From Myxococcota bacterium (GTDB taxonomy: Bacteria; Myxococcota_C; UBA6777), in contig CAUJFU010000174.1 of assembly GCA_963169055.1 (NCBI GenBank), positions 1 through 17,440 on the forward strand: a DNA stretch of 17,440 nucleotides, in the 5' to 3' direction. Below the pieces are notes generated by a model, which ran no database searches, had not been told where the DNA came from, and saw only the letters and a list, made by a program, of their open reading frames with translations. Each line of letters opens with the position of its first letter. Position 1 is the stretch's first letter. The translations under genes and the position numbers were made by a program. Shown here piece after piece: positions 7,025-14,543 of this stretch.

Positions 7025-7639
7025 TCACTCGTAGATCTGCCCACACATCAAAAAGTCTTCAAAATCTTCCCAAGTGATCGAAGATAGCGCCACAATGGGT
7101 TGTTCGATATCTTGCGGATCAACCGTGGCGATCTCACCCGACTCTTCCATCACAGAGACAGGCCCGGGCACCAAGACGCGCCCTGTGCTGTCACCTTGTT
7201 GCCACCCACCAAACGACCCTGCCATCGCGCATTCGAGATAGGTAAAGATATCAAAATTGTACCAATACGCCCCTCGCGGCGCATTCATCCCAAAATACCG
7301 AGCTTCTTTTTCCAACAAGCCCTCTTCTTCCATCTCGCGCAGATCCACGATCTGACGGATCAACGTCGCCCGCCAGCCGCGATAATCCTCGTTTTCTTCT
7401 GCACGCTGATCGTATCGCTCACGCCACGCCTGTTCAAACGGGACGGCCTCTGCACCCAACGCTCCGCTCAGCATCGACCACAACGCATCGACAGAAAGCC
7501 TCTCTTCCTGTTCGTAGCCTTGGGAGATCCCCAACAATGCGCGAAGATACTCTTCTAAAGAACGCGTAAGACCCTTGTATTCGGAACGCAATCGCCCAAT
7601 CGCAAGATACAGATCGCGGTTGGTTTGCAACGTCACCAT
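7025..7639 (-). CDS. Unknown acidic 204-aa protein
   Basis: I do not recognise a family. The protein is 204 aa with a perfect AAGGAG 7 nt before ATG 7639. It has no signal peptide or TM segment. The first 120 residues are helical and charged ('YLAIGRLRSEYKGLTRSLEE', 'IRQIVDLREMEEEGLLEKEA'). The C-terminal third is aromatic and Gly-rich ('MNAPRGAYWYNFDIFTYLEC', 'GSFGGWQQGD') and ends in an acidic segment (WEDFEDFLMCGQIYE). It lies 96 bp upstream of hemN on the same strand and is divergent from the oxidoreductase gene at 7932. It may be co-transcribed with hemN, but nothing in the sequence ties it to haem. Confidence 0.75.
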   Translation of the reverse strand: MVTLQTNRDLYLAIGRLRSEYKGLTRSLEEYLRALLGISQGYEQEERLSVDALWSMLSGALGAEAVPFEQAWRERYDQRAEENEDYRGWRATLIRQIVDLREMEEEGLLEKEARYFGMNAPRGAYWYNFDIFTYLECAMAGSFGGWQQGDSTGRVLVPGPVSVMEESGEIATVDPQDIEQPIVALSSITWEDFEDFLMCGQIYE

Positions 7640-7931
7640 CGGAGACTCCTTGTGCTACACCGTGTTTTGGGAAAATGAGCGCTCTAGCTCAAGATCCACT
7701 CACGCAGCATCTTGCCGATGCACGACAATCACACAACCCCCCCTCGCCTGCTTTGTTGCATTTGCTCGCTTTTGCTTGACATTTTGCGATACACGCCGCA
7801 AATGCGTCACCACAAGCATCGCAGAACGAAAACCAAGCACCGCAACCAAAGACAAAGCATCTCACCACCAGCACCAACGCGCTGCCACACAACGAGCTTT
7901 CTTCACCCTTTCTACCGCAAAGGAATTTTGC
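7640..7931. other. Divergent intergenic region
   Basis: Spacer of 292 bp between the divergent genes at 7639 (minus) and 7932 (plus). The plus-strand frame is open through part of it, but the only good start with a ribosome binding site is at 7932. It holds a perfect -35 hexamer TTGACA on the plus strand (7776-7781). The -10 at the right spacing (CAAATG, 7799-7804) is poor. A TGAGC/GCTCA inverted repeat lies near 7675-7691. Confidence 0.4.
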
Positions 7932-9185
7932 ATGACCGCAGAACGCAAGTACGACGTGATCTTATGGGGAGCCACCGGTTTTACGGGGCAACTCGTGGCC
8001 TCTTATCTCGCTCGCCAATACGGGACGGACAGCACCCGGCTTCGTTGGGCGATGGCCGGACGAAACCAACAAAAGCTCGCCCAAGTCCGAGACAGCTTGC
8101 CGCCCGACACCTCGGAGAGCACAAAGATACCGCTGTTGCAGGGGGACAGCGACGATCTCGACAGCCTCAAAGCCCTCGCCAAACAAACGCGAGTGATCTG
8201 CACCACCGTCGGACCTTACGCAAAATACGGCGAAAAACTGGTTGCGGCTTGCGTTGAAGAAGGTACGCATTACTGCGATCTGACGGGCGAACCACAGTTT
8301 ATTCGCCGCATGATCGACGCCCACCACGACCAAGCCCAAGCCAACAAAGTTCGCATCACGCATTGTTGCGGATTTGATTCGATCCCTTCGGATATCGGGA
8401 CGCTGTTGGTACAAGAAGAGATGCACAAGCGCCACAACACCTACTGCGAAGAAGTCAAATACTACGCGGGCCCTTCTTCGGGAGGCTTTAGCGGCGGCAC
8501 GATCGCAAGCATGATGGTGTTACTCGAAGAAGCCAAAGACAAAAAAGTGCGACGCATCCTCGGCGACCCTTACGGCCTCAATCCCAAAGATTCCCCCCGT
8601 GGACCCGACAAATCCGACCAAATGAACGTGCGGTGGGATGCTGATCTCCAACGCTGGACCGCTCCGTTTGTGATGGCCAGTATCAACACCCGCATCGTCC
8701 GCCGAACCAACGCTCTCCTCAACTTCAAATACGGCCAAAACTTCCGATACAGCGAGGTGATGAGCCTGCCCAAAGGATGGCGCGGTTGGTGGATGGGTCA
8801 AACCGTCTCCCTCGGAATGCTCGGCTTTACCGCAGTCTCCTCGATCAAGCCCCTGCGAAAACTTCTCCAAGCCACAGTCCTCCCTGCCCCGGGACAAGGC
8901 CCCTCCCCCGAAGCCCAAGAAAAAGGCTACTTCACCACTTATCTGCTCGGAAAAGCCGGAGAACACCGACTCTACGGCTTTATTCGTGGAGAACGCGACC
9001 CCGGCTACGGAAGCACCGCCATCATGCTCGCAGAGTCCGCCATCTGCCTCGCCAAAGATCAAGCCAAACTCCCCCAACAATACGGCATCCTCACCCCTGC
9101 CACCGCCATGGGACACCCTCTGATCGAACGCTTGCGCGCCGCTGGCTTCACCCTCGAAGTCAACGAATCCTTCCGCGCACGTTGA
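7932..9185 (+). CDS. Saccharopine-dehydrogenase-like oxidoreductase
   Basis: NAD(P)-dependent oxidoreductase of the group often annotated as saccharopine dehydrogenase-like or trans-acting enoyl reductase; 417 aa. The N-terminus (DVILWGATGFTG, about 8-19) is the glycine-rich Rossmann loop. The family signature GFDSIPSD is present (about 148-155), as is a typical mid-region with 'GGFSGGTIASMM' (about 180-191). A moderately hydrophobic segment lies around 295-315 ('QTVSLGMLGFTAVSS'). The frame is open upstream to about 7575. I chose ATG 7932 because AAAGGA lies 7 nt upstream and the Rossmann fold begins directly after it. Its substrate cannot be told: members act in lipid or polyketide reductive steps in some bacteria, and true lysine metabolism is unlikely. 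It is monocistronic and followed by a bidirectional terminator. Confidence 0.88.
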   Translation: MTAERKYDVILWGATGFTGQLVASYLARQYGTDSTRLRWAMAGRNQQKLAQVRDSLPPDTSESTKIPLLQGDSDDLDSLKALAKQTRVICTTVGPYAKYGEKLVAACVEEGTHYCDLTGEPQFIRRMIDAHHDQAQANKVRITHCCGFDSIPSDIGTLLVQEEMHKRHNTYCEEVKYYAGPSSGGFSGGTIASMMVLLEEAKDKKVRRILGDPYGLNPKDSPRGPDKSDQMNVRWDADLQRWTAPFVMASINTRIVRRTNALLNFKYGQNFRYSEVMSLPKGWRGWWMGQTVSLGMLGFTAVSSIKPLRKLLQATVLPAPGQGPSPEAQEKGYFTTYLLGKAGEHRLYGFIRGERDPGYGSTAIMLAESAICLAKDQAKLPQQYGILTPATAMGHPLIERLRAAGFTLEVNESFRAR

Positions 9186-9218
9186 TACGAAACCCGCCCG
9201 TTGTGTGATCGTAAAGAG

Positions 9219-9234
9219 GTAGGGGCAGCCCCCT
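9219..9234. repeat. Short palindrome H5 (GTAGGGGC head)
   Basis: AGGGG (9221-9225), loop CAGC, and CCCCT (9230-9234), preceded by GT, start about 34 bases past the stop codon at 9185. The GTAGGGGC head matches the palindrome at 149-171. It is probably a truncated member of the same dispersed family. Confidence 0.4.
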
Positions 9235-9327
9235 GTGGCCCAATAATAGGGCGTCTACGTACTGTTCTTTGTGTGCGCATCGCTCGGATATCGTATCCCC
9301 CCCACCGAGTTCACCCCGCAAAAGCAC

Positions 9328-9362
9328 AAAAGCCCCGATACATCAAATGTACCGAGGCTTTT
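9328..9362. terminator. Bidirectional intrinsic terminator
   Basis: A 12-bp stem (9332-9343 with 9347-9358, containing two G-T pairs) has a 3-nt loop. It is flanked by AAAA (9328-9331) and TTTT (9359-9362), so it reads as a U-tract terminator on both strands. It lies between the convergent oxidoreductase gene (plus, stop 9185) and the 3' end of ssrA (minus, 9371) and would serve both. Confidence 0.85.
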
Positions 9363-9370
9363 GTGGACTG

Positions 9371-9723
9371 TGGAGGTGGCGGGAATCGAACCCGCGTCCG
9401 AAGACATTCCGCAGATGGGTCTACGTGTGTAGTCATGTCCTTTAATCCTCATCCTCGGGACGCCGACGTGACAGGCTGCCGTTGGACCAGCTTCGATTTT
9501 TCTCGTATTTGGGCCTCGGAGCCAAACCCAAACACCAGCCCGCTAATGTGACATCTCTCTTGGTTCGCAGACATCACCAAGAAAAACGCTAACTGTTCTT
9601 AGGCAGCTAGAGCAAGTTCAACGTTATCGTTGGCACTTGAAAGTTTTCGGGTTGTTACAGGGCCACCCGATCCCTGACACGCACCATGTGCCTCCTGATC
9701 CCCGTCGAAACCTGAACACCCCC
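9371..9723 (-). ncRNA. ssrA: tmRNA (ssrA)
   Basis: Transfer-messenger RNA, which rescues stalled ribosomes with SmpB. The minus strand begins GGGGGUGUUCAGGUUUCGAC, the hallmark 5' end. It ends with a tRNA-like T arm (GCGGG TTCGATT CCCGC). The acceptor stem pairs GGGGGUG (9723-9717) with CACCUCC (9378-9372) and has a G3-U70 wobble, the alanine identity element, with discriminator A at 9371. The terminal CCA is not encoded. The tag frame starts at GCC 9634 and reads ANDNVELALAA then TAA (9599-9601), with the usual ALAA end recognised by ClpXP-type proteases. It is one-piece, not permuted, about 353 nt. The terminator at 9328-9362 follows directly. Confidence 0.97.
9599..9634 (-). other. ssrA: tmRNA proteolysis tag ANDNVELALAA
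   Basis: The internal coding part of tmRNA: resume codon GCC at 9634-9632 and stop TAA at 9601-9599. The start AND and end ALAA are as in most bacterial tags; the centre NVEL is particular to this organism. A longer reading frame that runs through here is not a gene. Confidence 0.93.
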
Positions 9724-9819
9724 ATACGAGGGCAGCTTCGAGGATGGCTGCATCATGTAGACGGCTTCGAGACGCGCTTTCTGACAAAAAGTTCATCTCC
9801 TCACCGCCAAGACGCACAA

Positions 9820-9847
9820 AGCATAAAGCCTTTCTCAAAGAGCGCAA
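9820..9847 (-). promoter_or_regulatory. Possible ssrA promoter
   Basis: On the minus strand TTGCGC (9847-9842), a 16-nt spacer, then TATGCT (9825-9820). This would give a 5' leader of about 90 nt to be removed by RNase P, as for other tmRNAs. Each hexamer is only a partial match. The 293-bp spacer 9724-10016 holds no gene that I can support. Confidence 0.3.
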
Positions 9848-10016
9848 GTTTTTTCTTTCGACACACCGCGCCACAAAGAGGCTCTCGCAGCCGAACATCC
9901 CGTCATATCCGCGCAAATCGCTCTAAAGTGTTCCAATATCCCGTACCCTCGGCTCAGATAGACTTCAAACGTTCCGTCTCCCCCGCTCTCTCCGCACAGG
10001 CCGTTCTTCATCTTTT

Positions 10017-10874
10017 CTAAAGCCCTGTCATCTCCGCACTGATCGACCACAACCGCTCTTGTTGTGTTCGATCATAAGAGATCTTTGAGGTACGACGGGC
10101 TTTTTTGTCCATAAAATATTGTCCTGTGACGCCTTTGACTTCGGGAGAAACGGCAAGATAGATCGATGTTTCGGCTCCTTTGTTGCCTTTGCGCGCAAAC
10201 AGTTTTTGGGCCAGTTTCAAGACAGGCACAAAAAAACTCCGCACGTTGTGGCCGAAACCTGTATCCACAAACCCCGGATGCAGCGCGTTTACGCAGATCC
10301 CCGTCCCTTCGAGACGACGCGCCATCTCGTAAGTAAACAAGACATTCATCAACTTGCTTTCGCCATAGCGTCCCATCGCAGAATACGCCTTTGTCGCGTG
10401 GATATCTTCAAACGCGATCCCCTTGCGCGCCACCGCGTGTGCCCCCGAAGAGACGTTGATCACCCTCGCCTCACCGTAGGTTTGGGCTGTTTTTTTCAAT
10501 CGCTCCAGCAGCAGATTCGTCAACAGAAAATAGCTCAAGTGGTTGAGCGCCATCGTCATCTCGTAGCCATCTACGGTCAACTTGCGCTCTTCGTAAATCG
10601 CCCCTGCGTTGTTCAGCAGCACATCAAGGCGATCATAGCGCGCCAAAAAGGTCTCTGCGAGGCGGCGAATCTCCGACATCACCGACAAATCGGCCAAAAT
10701 CGAATCGACCCGCGAATGTCCACAAACGGATTGAATCTCTTTTACCGTAGCATCCGTCTTTTCCGCACTTCTTCCCACCAACACCACCGTCGCACCAGCT
10801 TTGGCGATCTCCATCGCAGCTTGCTTTCCGATGCCGTTGGTGGCCCCTGTGACAAGGACAACTTTCCCTTCCAT
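10017..10874 (-). CDS. Short-chain dehydrogenase/reductase
   Basis: NAD(P)-dependent oxidoreductase of the classical SDR family, 285 aa, resembling retinol-dehydrogenase/WW-domain-oxidoreductase-type members. It has the cofactor motif TGATNGIG (9-16), NNAGA (88-92), catalytic Ser around 142-143, and the Y170-GES-K174 active site. The segment 'ALHPGFVDTGFGHNV' after the active site is typical of this subgroup. No signal peptide; cytoplasmic. ATG 10874 has AGGAG 5 nt upstream. It lies 42 bp after the CobW-like GTPase gene on the same strand, so the two are probably one transcript. The substrate is unknown; if the pair is zinc-regulated, this SDR could be part of the same response. Confidence 0.92.
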   Translation of the reverse strand: MEGKVVLVTGATNGIGKQAAMEIAKAGATVVLVGRSAEKTDATVKEIQSVCGHSRVDSILADLSVMSEIRRLAETFLARYDRLDVLLNNAGAIYEERKLTVDGYEMTMALNHLSYFLLTNLLLERLKKTAQTYGEARVINVSSGAHAVARKGIAFEDIHATKAYSAMGRYGESKLMNVLFTYEMARRLEGTGICVNALHPGFVDTGFGHNVRSFFVPVLKLAQKLFARKGNKGAETSIYLAVSPEVKGVTGQYFMDKKARRTSKISYDRTQQERLWSISAEMTGL

Positions 10875-10916
10875 GAACGCTCCTGTTTGTTCTGTTCTCT
10901 CGGTGCTGCCTTCGAC

Positions 10917-12356
10917 TTACTTGGTGGAGACTTCGAGATACTGGCGATCTTCGAGCTTGATCCGACGTTTGAATTCCTTGGGAGTCATCAAGCAGGTCTC
11001 CAACGCTCGACGCAAGGCAACCTCATCCAGATCGATCCCGATCATCACGATCTCTTGGCGGCGATCTCCGTGCGGGGCTTTCCAGATCTTCTTGACTCCG
11101 TCGGGCATTTCGCTGAGCTTGACCTCGCCTTGATGCAAGCGCGTAGCCCACCACGGCCCCACAAACGAGCAAGACGACGCATCACCCGCCACCGACACAA
11201 AGCCCACCATATCGCAATAATCCCAGATCCAAGCAAAACCCTTGGCACGCAAAAGCCCGGGAAACGGCTTCTCCCAAAATCGCCCAAATCGCGCCGTGTC
11301 AAAAGGCAACCGCGCCTCGTACACAAACGACCGTAGTCCGTACTTTTTCTGGTACGATGGGATGTGATCATGGGTGGGATCGTCGCACGTTGGATCGCCG
11401 CAATGGTGGTGCGCGTGCTCGTGCGAATGTCCGTGTTCATGGGCATGATCATGATCGTGTTCACAGGCGTGATCATGATCGTGTTCACAGGCATGATCAT
11501 GATCGTGTTCGTGCGAATGCCCGTGTTCATGGGCGTGTTCATGTTCGTGGTGGGCATCCGCGTGGGCATGTTCGAGTTCTGGGGCTGGAGCTTCTTGTTG
11601 TTCGGCGTGATCTTCGAGGATCTTGATCCAAGTCGCCCCATCCAAGGTCTTTTCAGGATGAAATCGGCGCGTCAACAAGATCTTCTTGGGATCGACGATC
11701 GAATGATTCGTGCGGATCATCTCGGCATGTTGATTGAGCGTGCGGATCATCGCTTCGAGGCGACCGAGTTCATCGACCGAAAGCAGATCCGACTTGTTGA
11801 GCAAGATCACATCTGCGCACTCCACTTGTTCGACCAACAACTCAAACAGCGGTCGCTGGTTGGTTTCGAGTGGGGGCTGTTGTCCCGCTTGAATTCGATC
11901 CCAATGGCCCAAGAAAAACTTGGAATCCACCACCGTGACCAGCGTATCCACGCGCACGATCTCCGCCAAGCGCTTCCCTTGGGCGTTTGGCTTGTAAAAG
12001 CTTTGCACCACGGCCAACGGTTCTGCAACGCCTGTGCATTCCACCAGCATCGCATCATACGCCCCTTCGCTGGCGAGTTTTGAAACCGTCTCCGCAAGAT
12101 CGTCTTGAATCGAACAACACACACAACCATCGCTTAATTCGACCACTTGGCCGGGAGGAAGCTGCGCTTGCTGCGAGCCTTCGCGGATCAACGAGGCGTC
12201 GATATTGATCTCGCCCATATCGTTCACCACGATCGCCACACGCGTCCCATCCAAATTCTTCAGCAAATGATTGACCAGCGTCGTTTTTCCTGCCCCCAAA
12301 AATCCTGAAAAGATCGTGACCGCAGGGCGCTTGTCTAACAACATCGAATCGTTCAT
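10917..12356 (-). CDS. CobW/COG0523 GTPase with His-rich loop
   Basis: G3E-family P-loop GTPase of the CobW/YciC/ZigA group, thought to act as a metallochaperone, mostly for zinc; 479 aa from ATG 12356. It has Walker A GFLGAGKTT (18-26), the metal-binding CxCC motif (C78-V-C80-C81), ECTGVAEP (106-113), NKSD (187-190) and a C-terminal CobW domain (RSFVYEARLPFD... to end). Between them is a very long His/Asp/Glu/Cys-rich segment (about 263-331) built of HEHDHDHAC-type repeats, followed by CGDPTCDDPTHDH, a likely metal buffer. ATG 12344 is an in-frame alternative; GGAG lies 10 nt before 12356. The promoter at 12449-12477 overlaps a palindrome. The SDR gene follows after 42 bp. Family and motif calls are firm; zinc as the metal is inference. 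Confidence 0.93.
   Translation of the reverse strand: MNDSMLLDKRPAVTIFSGFLGAGKTTLVNHLLKNLDGTRVAIVVNDMGEINIDASLIREGSQQAQLPPGQVVELSDGCVCCSIQDDLAETVSKLASEGAYDAMLVECTGVAEPLAVVQSFYKPNAQGKRLAEIVRVDTLVTVVDSKFFLGHWDRIQAGQQPPLETNQRPLFELLVEQVECADVILLNKSDLLSVDELGRLEAMIRTLNQHAEMIRTNHSIVDPKKILLTRRFHPEKTLDGATWIKILEDHAEQQEAPAPELEHAHADAHHEHEHAHEHGHSHEHDHDHACEHDHDHACEHDHDHAHEHGHSHEHAHHHCGDPTCDDPTHDHIPSYQKKYGLRSFVYEARLPFDTARFGRFWEKPFPGLLRAKGFAWIWDYCDMVGFVSVAGDASSCSFVGPWWATRLHQGEVKLSEMPDGVKKIWKAPHGDRRQEIVMIGIDLDEVALRRALETCLMTPKEFKRRIKLEDRQYLEVSTK
11444..11515 (-). repeat. In-frame 24-bp tandem repeat (His-rich)
   Basis: Three 24-bp units (11444-11467, 11468-11491, 11492-11515) differ at few bases and encode the HDHDHACE-type units of the GTPase. 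A near-duplicate flank, GTGCGAATGxCCGTGTTCAT, stands on both sides (from 11421 and from 11510). Confidence 0.8.
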
Positions 12357-12445
12357 CGAAAAAAGTCTCCCCAGACGTAAAGCATGAGCCTCCCACAAAC
12401 CGCACCGATACGCCTCATTTGCGCGAAAGCTCCCTCAAAAGAGGT

Positions 12446-12477
12446 GGCATCATAATGCCCGCACTCCCGTTCGTCTA
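12446..12477 (-). promoter_or_regulatory. Promoter with overlapping palindrome (Zur-like operator?)
   Basis: The minus strand has TAGACG (12477-12472), a 17-nt spacer and TATGAT (12454-12449), a good sigma70-type pair placed about 95 bp before ATG 12356. The palindrome GGCAT-CATA-ATGCC (12446-12459) covers the -10. A palindrome over the -10 of a COG0523 gene is the expected place for zinc repression by Zur, but the sequence does not match a Zur box I could name with certainty. Confidence 0.5.
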
Positions 12478-12609
12478 TGACCACCTCTCGTTTTCTTCTT
12501 CAGCCCAACAACGGGGTAGGCTGTAGATGAAACGGGACCGTCATGGATTCGATGGTTGCAGCGGAATCGATGTTCGGTTCGATGGATGCGAGAAAATAGG
12601 TGATGGGCG

Positions 12610-14451
12610 CTACGGATGTGATGGACTCGATGGACGCGATAACGCCGAGGATGGACGCGATAACGCCGAGGATGGATGCGACAACGCCGAGGATGGACGC
12701 GATAACGCCGAGGATGGACGCGATGTTGGCAACGTTTGAAGCGCAAAGAAAAGACGCTGTGCAGGCGCATAATCGGGAGAAAGCGCCAATGCCTCCGTCA
12801 CTTCGGTGAGCGCTTCAGAGTGCTGCTTCGTAAAAAACAAGGCCAGCGCCAGATTGTAACGCATCCGCGCAACAGAAGGCGCACGCTTGACCGCTTGTCT
12901 CGCGGGTTCGAGCGCCTCGCGGTAGCGCTTGATCTCCAGCAAACAACCCGCCGCATTCTGCCAGCTTCGTAGATAGGTGGGATCGAGATGAGCTGCCCGC
13001 AAAAACAGACCTGCGGCCTGCTGACACCCCCCGCGCATCCGCACCGCGTGTGCAAAATGGTACATCGCCCGCCCGTTGCTCGGATCGCGCATCACATCCG
13101 CCCGATACAACGTCCAATTGTCTTTCCAATGCCCTGCTTCTTTCGCCGTCGCCAACCCACCCCAAATCAAGAGAAGCACCGCCATGCCCCCCACCACCCG
13201 CCGCATCGCAACAGAAACGGCCTCGCGCATCACAACTGCCCACCCCATCGCCACGATCACCAACAACACCCACGGGAAATAAGCATAACGATTCCCCCAA
13301 AGCCCGATCATCGGCATCGACAACAAGTGCGGAACCCAACACAAACCGTAAGCCACCAACCCCCACAAGATCACACCCCATGCACGCGCATCCAACTCCG
13401 CCTCACCCAACACACCGACATCCTCGGAACCTTCGCCCTCCTTGCCCACGCCCCCCTTGACAAGAAGCCTCTCGATCTGGCGGTGCGACCGCCGCCATCG
13501 CCACACCACCCACACCATCACGCACCCCACCACCGCTGCACCACTGACCCACAACCACGCAGGCATCGGAGTATAAGGCGCGATCGTTGGTGCGCCTTGC
13601 CATGAAAACAACTGCACAGCATAGCGCAGCCCGATACTAAAAAAATGCTGGAGATGCTCCATGATCGGCGCATCGCTCTGCGCACTTTCCGAACTAATCC
13701 CCAAGCTCCGCCGCATCACAAACACCACAAACACCGCAAACATCGGCAAAATCGACAACACGAGGCTCCAACGAACACGCCGCATCGAATGAGACAAACA
13801 CCACGGCAACAACGCAAGCAGCAGCGGAAGCACCAAATAAGGCTCTTTGCACAACAACGCCCCTGCACAACACAACGAAGCCAACACCGCCGAAAACAAC
13901 GTCCTCCAACGAAGTCTCCCGTCTATCGGCCATAACCACAATGCAAGCATCGCCAAAAATACCGCCAGACCATCATGCCGCCCCGTCAACCACATCACCG
14001 TCTCTGTCATCAACGGATGCAACCAAAACAAAAAAGCCCCCAACCACGCCAACAAACGCCAACCCAACCAACGCCGCAGCAGCCCCCATAACAACACCCC
14101 CCCCCCCCCGTGCAACAACCCATTGATCAAACGGGCCTTGTGGACTTCTAACCCCCACCACCGCGCCTCCAGCCAAAAACTCCACATCGGCAGCGGATGA
14201 TACAATTGCGAAGAACGGCCTGTCGCACCGCCCCACAGATCCGTCATCCACAACACTCGCCATCCTTCGGCGCTCCGCAACGCAGGGTGGTATTGCACCA
14301 AATACACATCATCCCAAACATACGCCCCCATCAGGTGCGGGCCATACGCCAAGAAAAAACACAACATCCCCACCACGCCAACCCAAGACATCTCCATTCT
14401 TTTCCACAACATCGGTGTGTCCGCTCTCTGTGTTTTTTGGGTATGCACCAC
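12610..14451 (-). CDS. TMTC-like GT-C glycosyltransferase with TPRs
   Basis: Polytopic membrane protein of 613 aa, probably a polyprenyl-phosphate-sugar-dependent GT-C glycosyltransferase of the TMTC/O-mannosyltransferase-like type. The first TM is followed by an acidic pair in the first outside loop (VWDDVYLV; Asp about 47-48), the usual GT-C catalytic position. About ten further hydrophobic segments follow, and then three or four TPR units near the C-terminus ('GRAMYHFAHAVRMRGGCQQA', 'YREALEPARQAVKRAP', 'NLALALFFTKQHSEALTEV'). It ends in a Ser/Pro tail of heptads (RPSSALS). I chose GTG 14451 because AAGGAG lies 10 nt upstream (14462-14467). ATG 14412, thirteen codons in, is an alternative with a poorer site. 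It is divergent from a GT87-like gene, so a shared glycan pathway is plausible. The acceptor is unknown. Confidence 0.85.
   Translation of the reverse strand: MVHTQKTQRADTPMLWKRMEMSWVGVVGMLCFFLAYGPHLMGAYVWDDVYLVQYHPALRSAEGWRVLWMTDLWGGATGRSSQLYHPLPMWSFWLEARWWGLEVHKARLINGLLHGGGGVLLWGLLRRWLGWRLLAWLGAFLFWLHPLMTETVMWLTGRHDGLAVFLAMLALWLWPIDGRLRWRTLFSAVLASLCCAGALLCKEPYLVLPLLLALLPWCLSHSMRRVRWSLVLSILPMFAVFVVFVMRRSLGISSESAQSDAPIMEHLQHFFSIGLRYAVQLFSWQGAPTIAPYTPMPAWLWVSGAAVVGCVMVWVVWRWRRSHRQIERLLVKGGVGKEGEGSEDVGVLGEAELDARAWGVILWGLVAYGLCWVPHLLSMPMIGLWGNRYAYFPWVLLVIVAMGWAVVMREAVSVAMRRVVGGMAVLLLIWGGLATAKEAGHWKDNWTLYRADVMRDPSNGRAMYHFAHAVRMRGGCQQAAGLFLRAAHLDPTYLRSWQNAAGCLLEIKRYREALEPARQAVKRAPSVARMRYNLALALFFTKQHSEALTEVTEALALSPDYAPAQRLFFALQTLPTSRPSSALSRPSSALSHPSSALSRPSSALSRPSSPSHP
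12629..12724 (-). repeat. In-frame 21-bp tandem repeat (RPSSALS tail)
   Basis: Four full 21-bp units (12629-12649, 12650-12670, 12671-12691, 12692-12712) and a partial fifth. Units 1, 2 and 4 are identical and unit 3 differs at two positions. They encode the Ser/Pro tail of the TMTC-like protein. The near-identity points to recent expansion. Degenerate GATGGA/TCGATGG traces continue to about 12541, past the stop codon. Confidence 0.88.
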
Positions 14452-14461
14452 GCTCGCTTTT

Positions 14462-14467
14462 CTCCTT
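14462..14467 (-). promoter_or_regulatory. Shine-Dalgarno for GTG 14451
   Basis: AAGGAG on the minus strand, 10 nt before GTG 14451. It is the strongest ribosome binding site upstream of the TMTC-like frame and favours this GTG over ATG 14412 or any more distal start. Confidence 0.5.
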
Positions 14468-14543
14468 CTGTTCTTTGCAACATATCGAGTATCGTCCGCT
14501 TGTTCGCCAAGATCCACTCTCGGCCTCTCGCAGGAACGCAAGC

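Noticed and set aside
7776-7804. Promoter TTGACA for the oxidoreductase gene
   Set aside because: The -35 is perfect, but the -10 at 17 nt (CAAATG) is poor, so I do not list it as a firm promoter.
9372-9402. Stand-alone tRNA gene suggested by the T arm
   Set aside because: No anticodon arm follows; the T arm is the 3' part of tmRNA, whose 5' half and tag frame are present.
9599-9916. 105-aa minus-strand protein ending in NVELALAA
   Set aside because: It is the tmRNA tag frame extended by chance into the 5' part of the RNA and the upstream spacer.
10119-11336. Plus-strand 405-aa frame
   Set aside because: It is antisense across both the SDR and the GTPase genes, whose motifs are unmistakable; it has no start signal or family.
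11364-12083. Plus-strand hydrophobic 239-aa frame
   Set aside because: Mirror image of the His/Asp-rich loop (CAT/GAT read as ATG/ATC); no ribosome binding site and antisense to the GTPase.
12629-12724. Possible CRISPR array
   Set aside because: The 21-bp units are adjacent without spacers and are a coding heptad repeat in the C-terminal tail of the TMTC-like protein.
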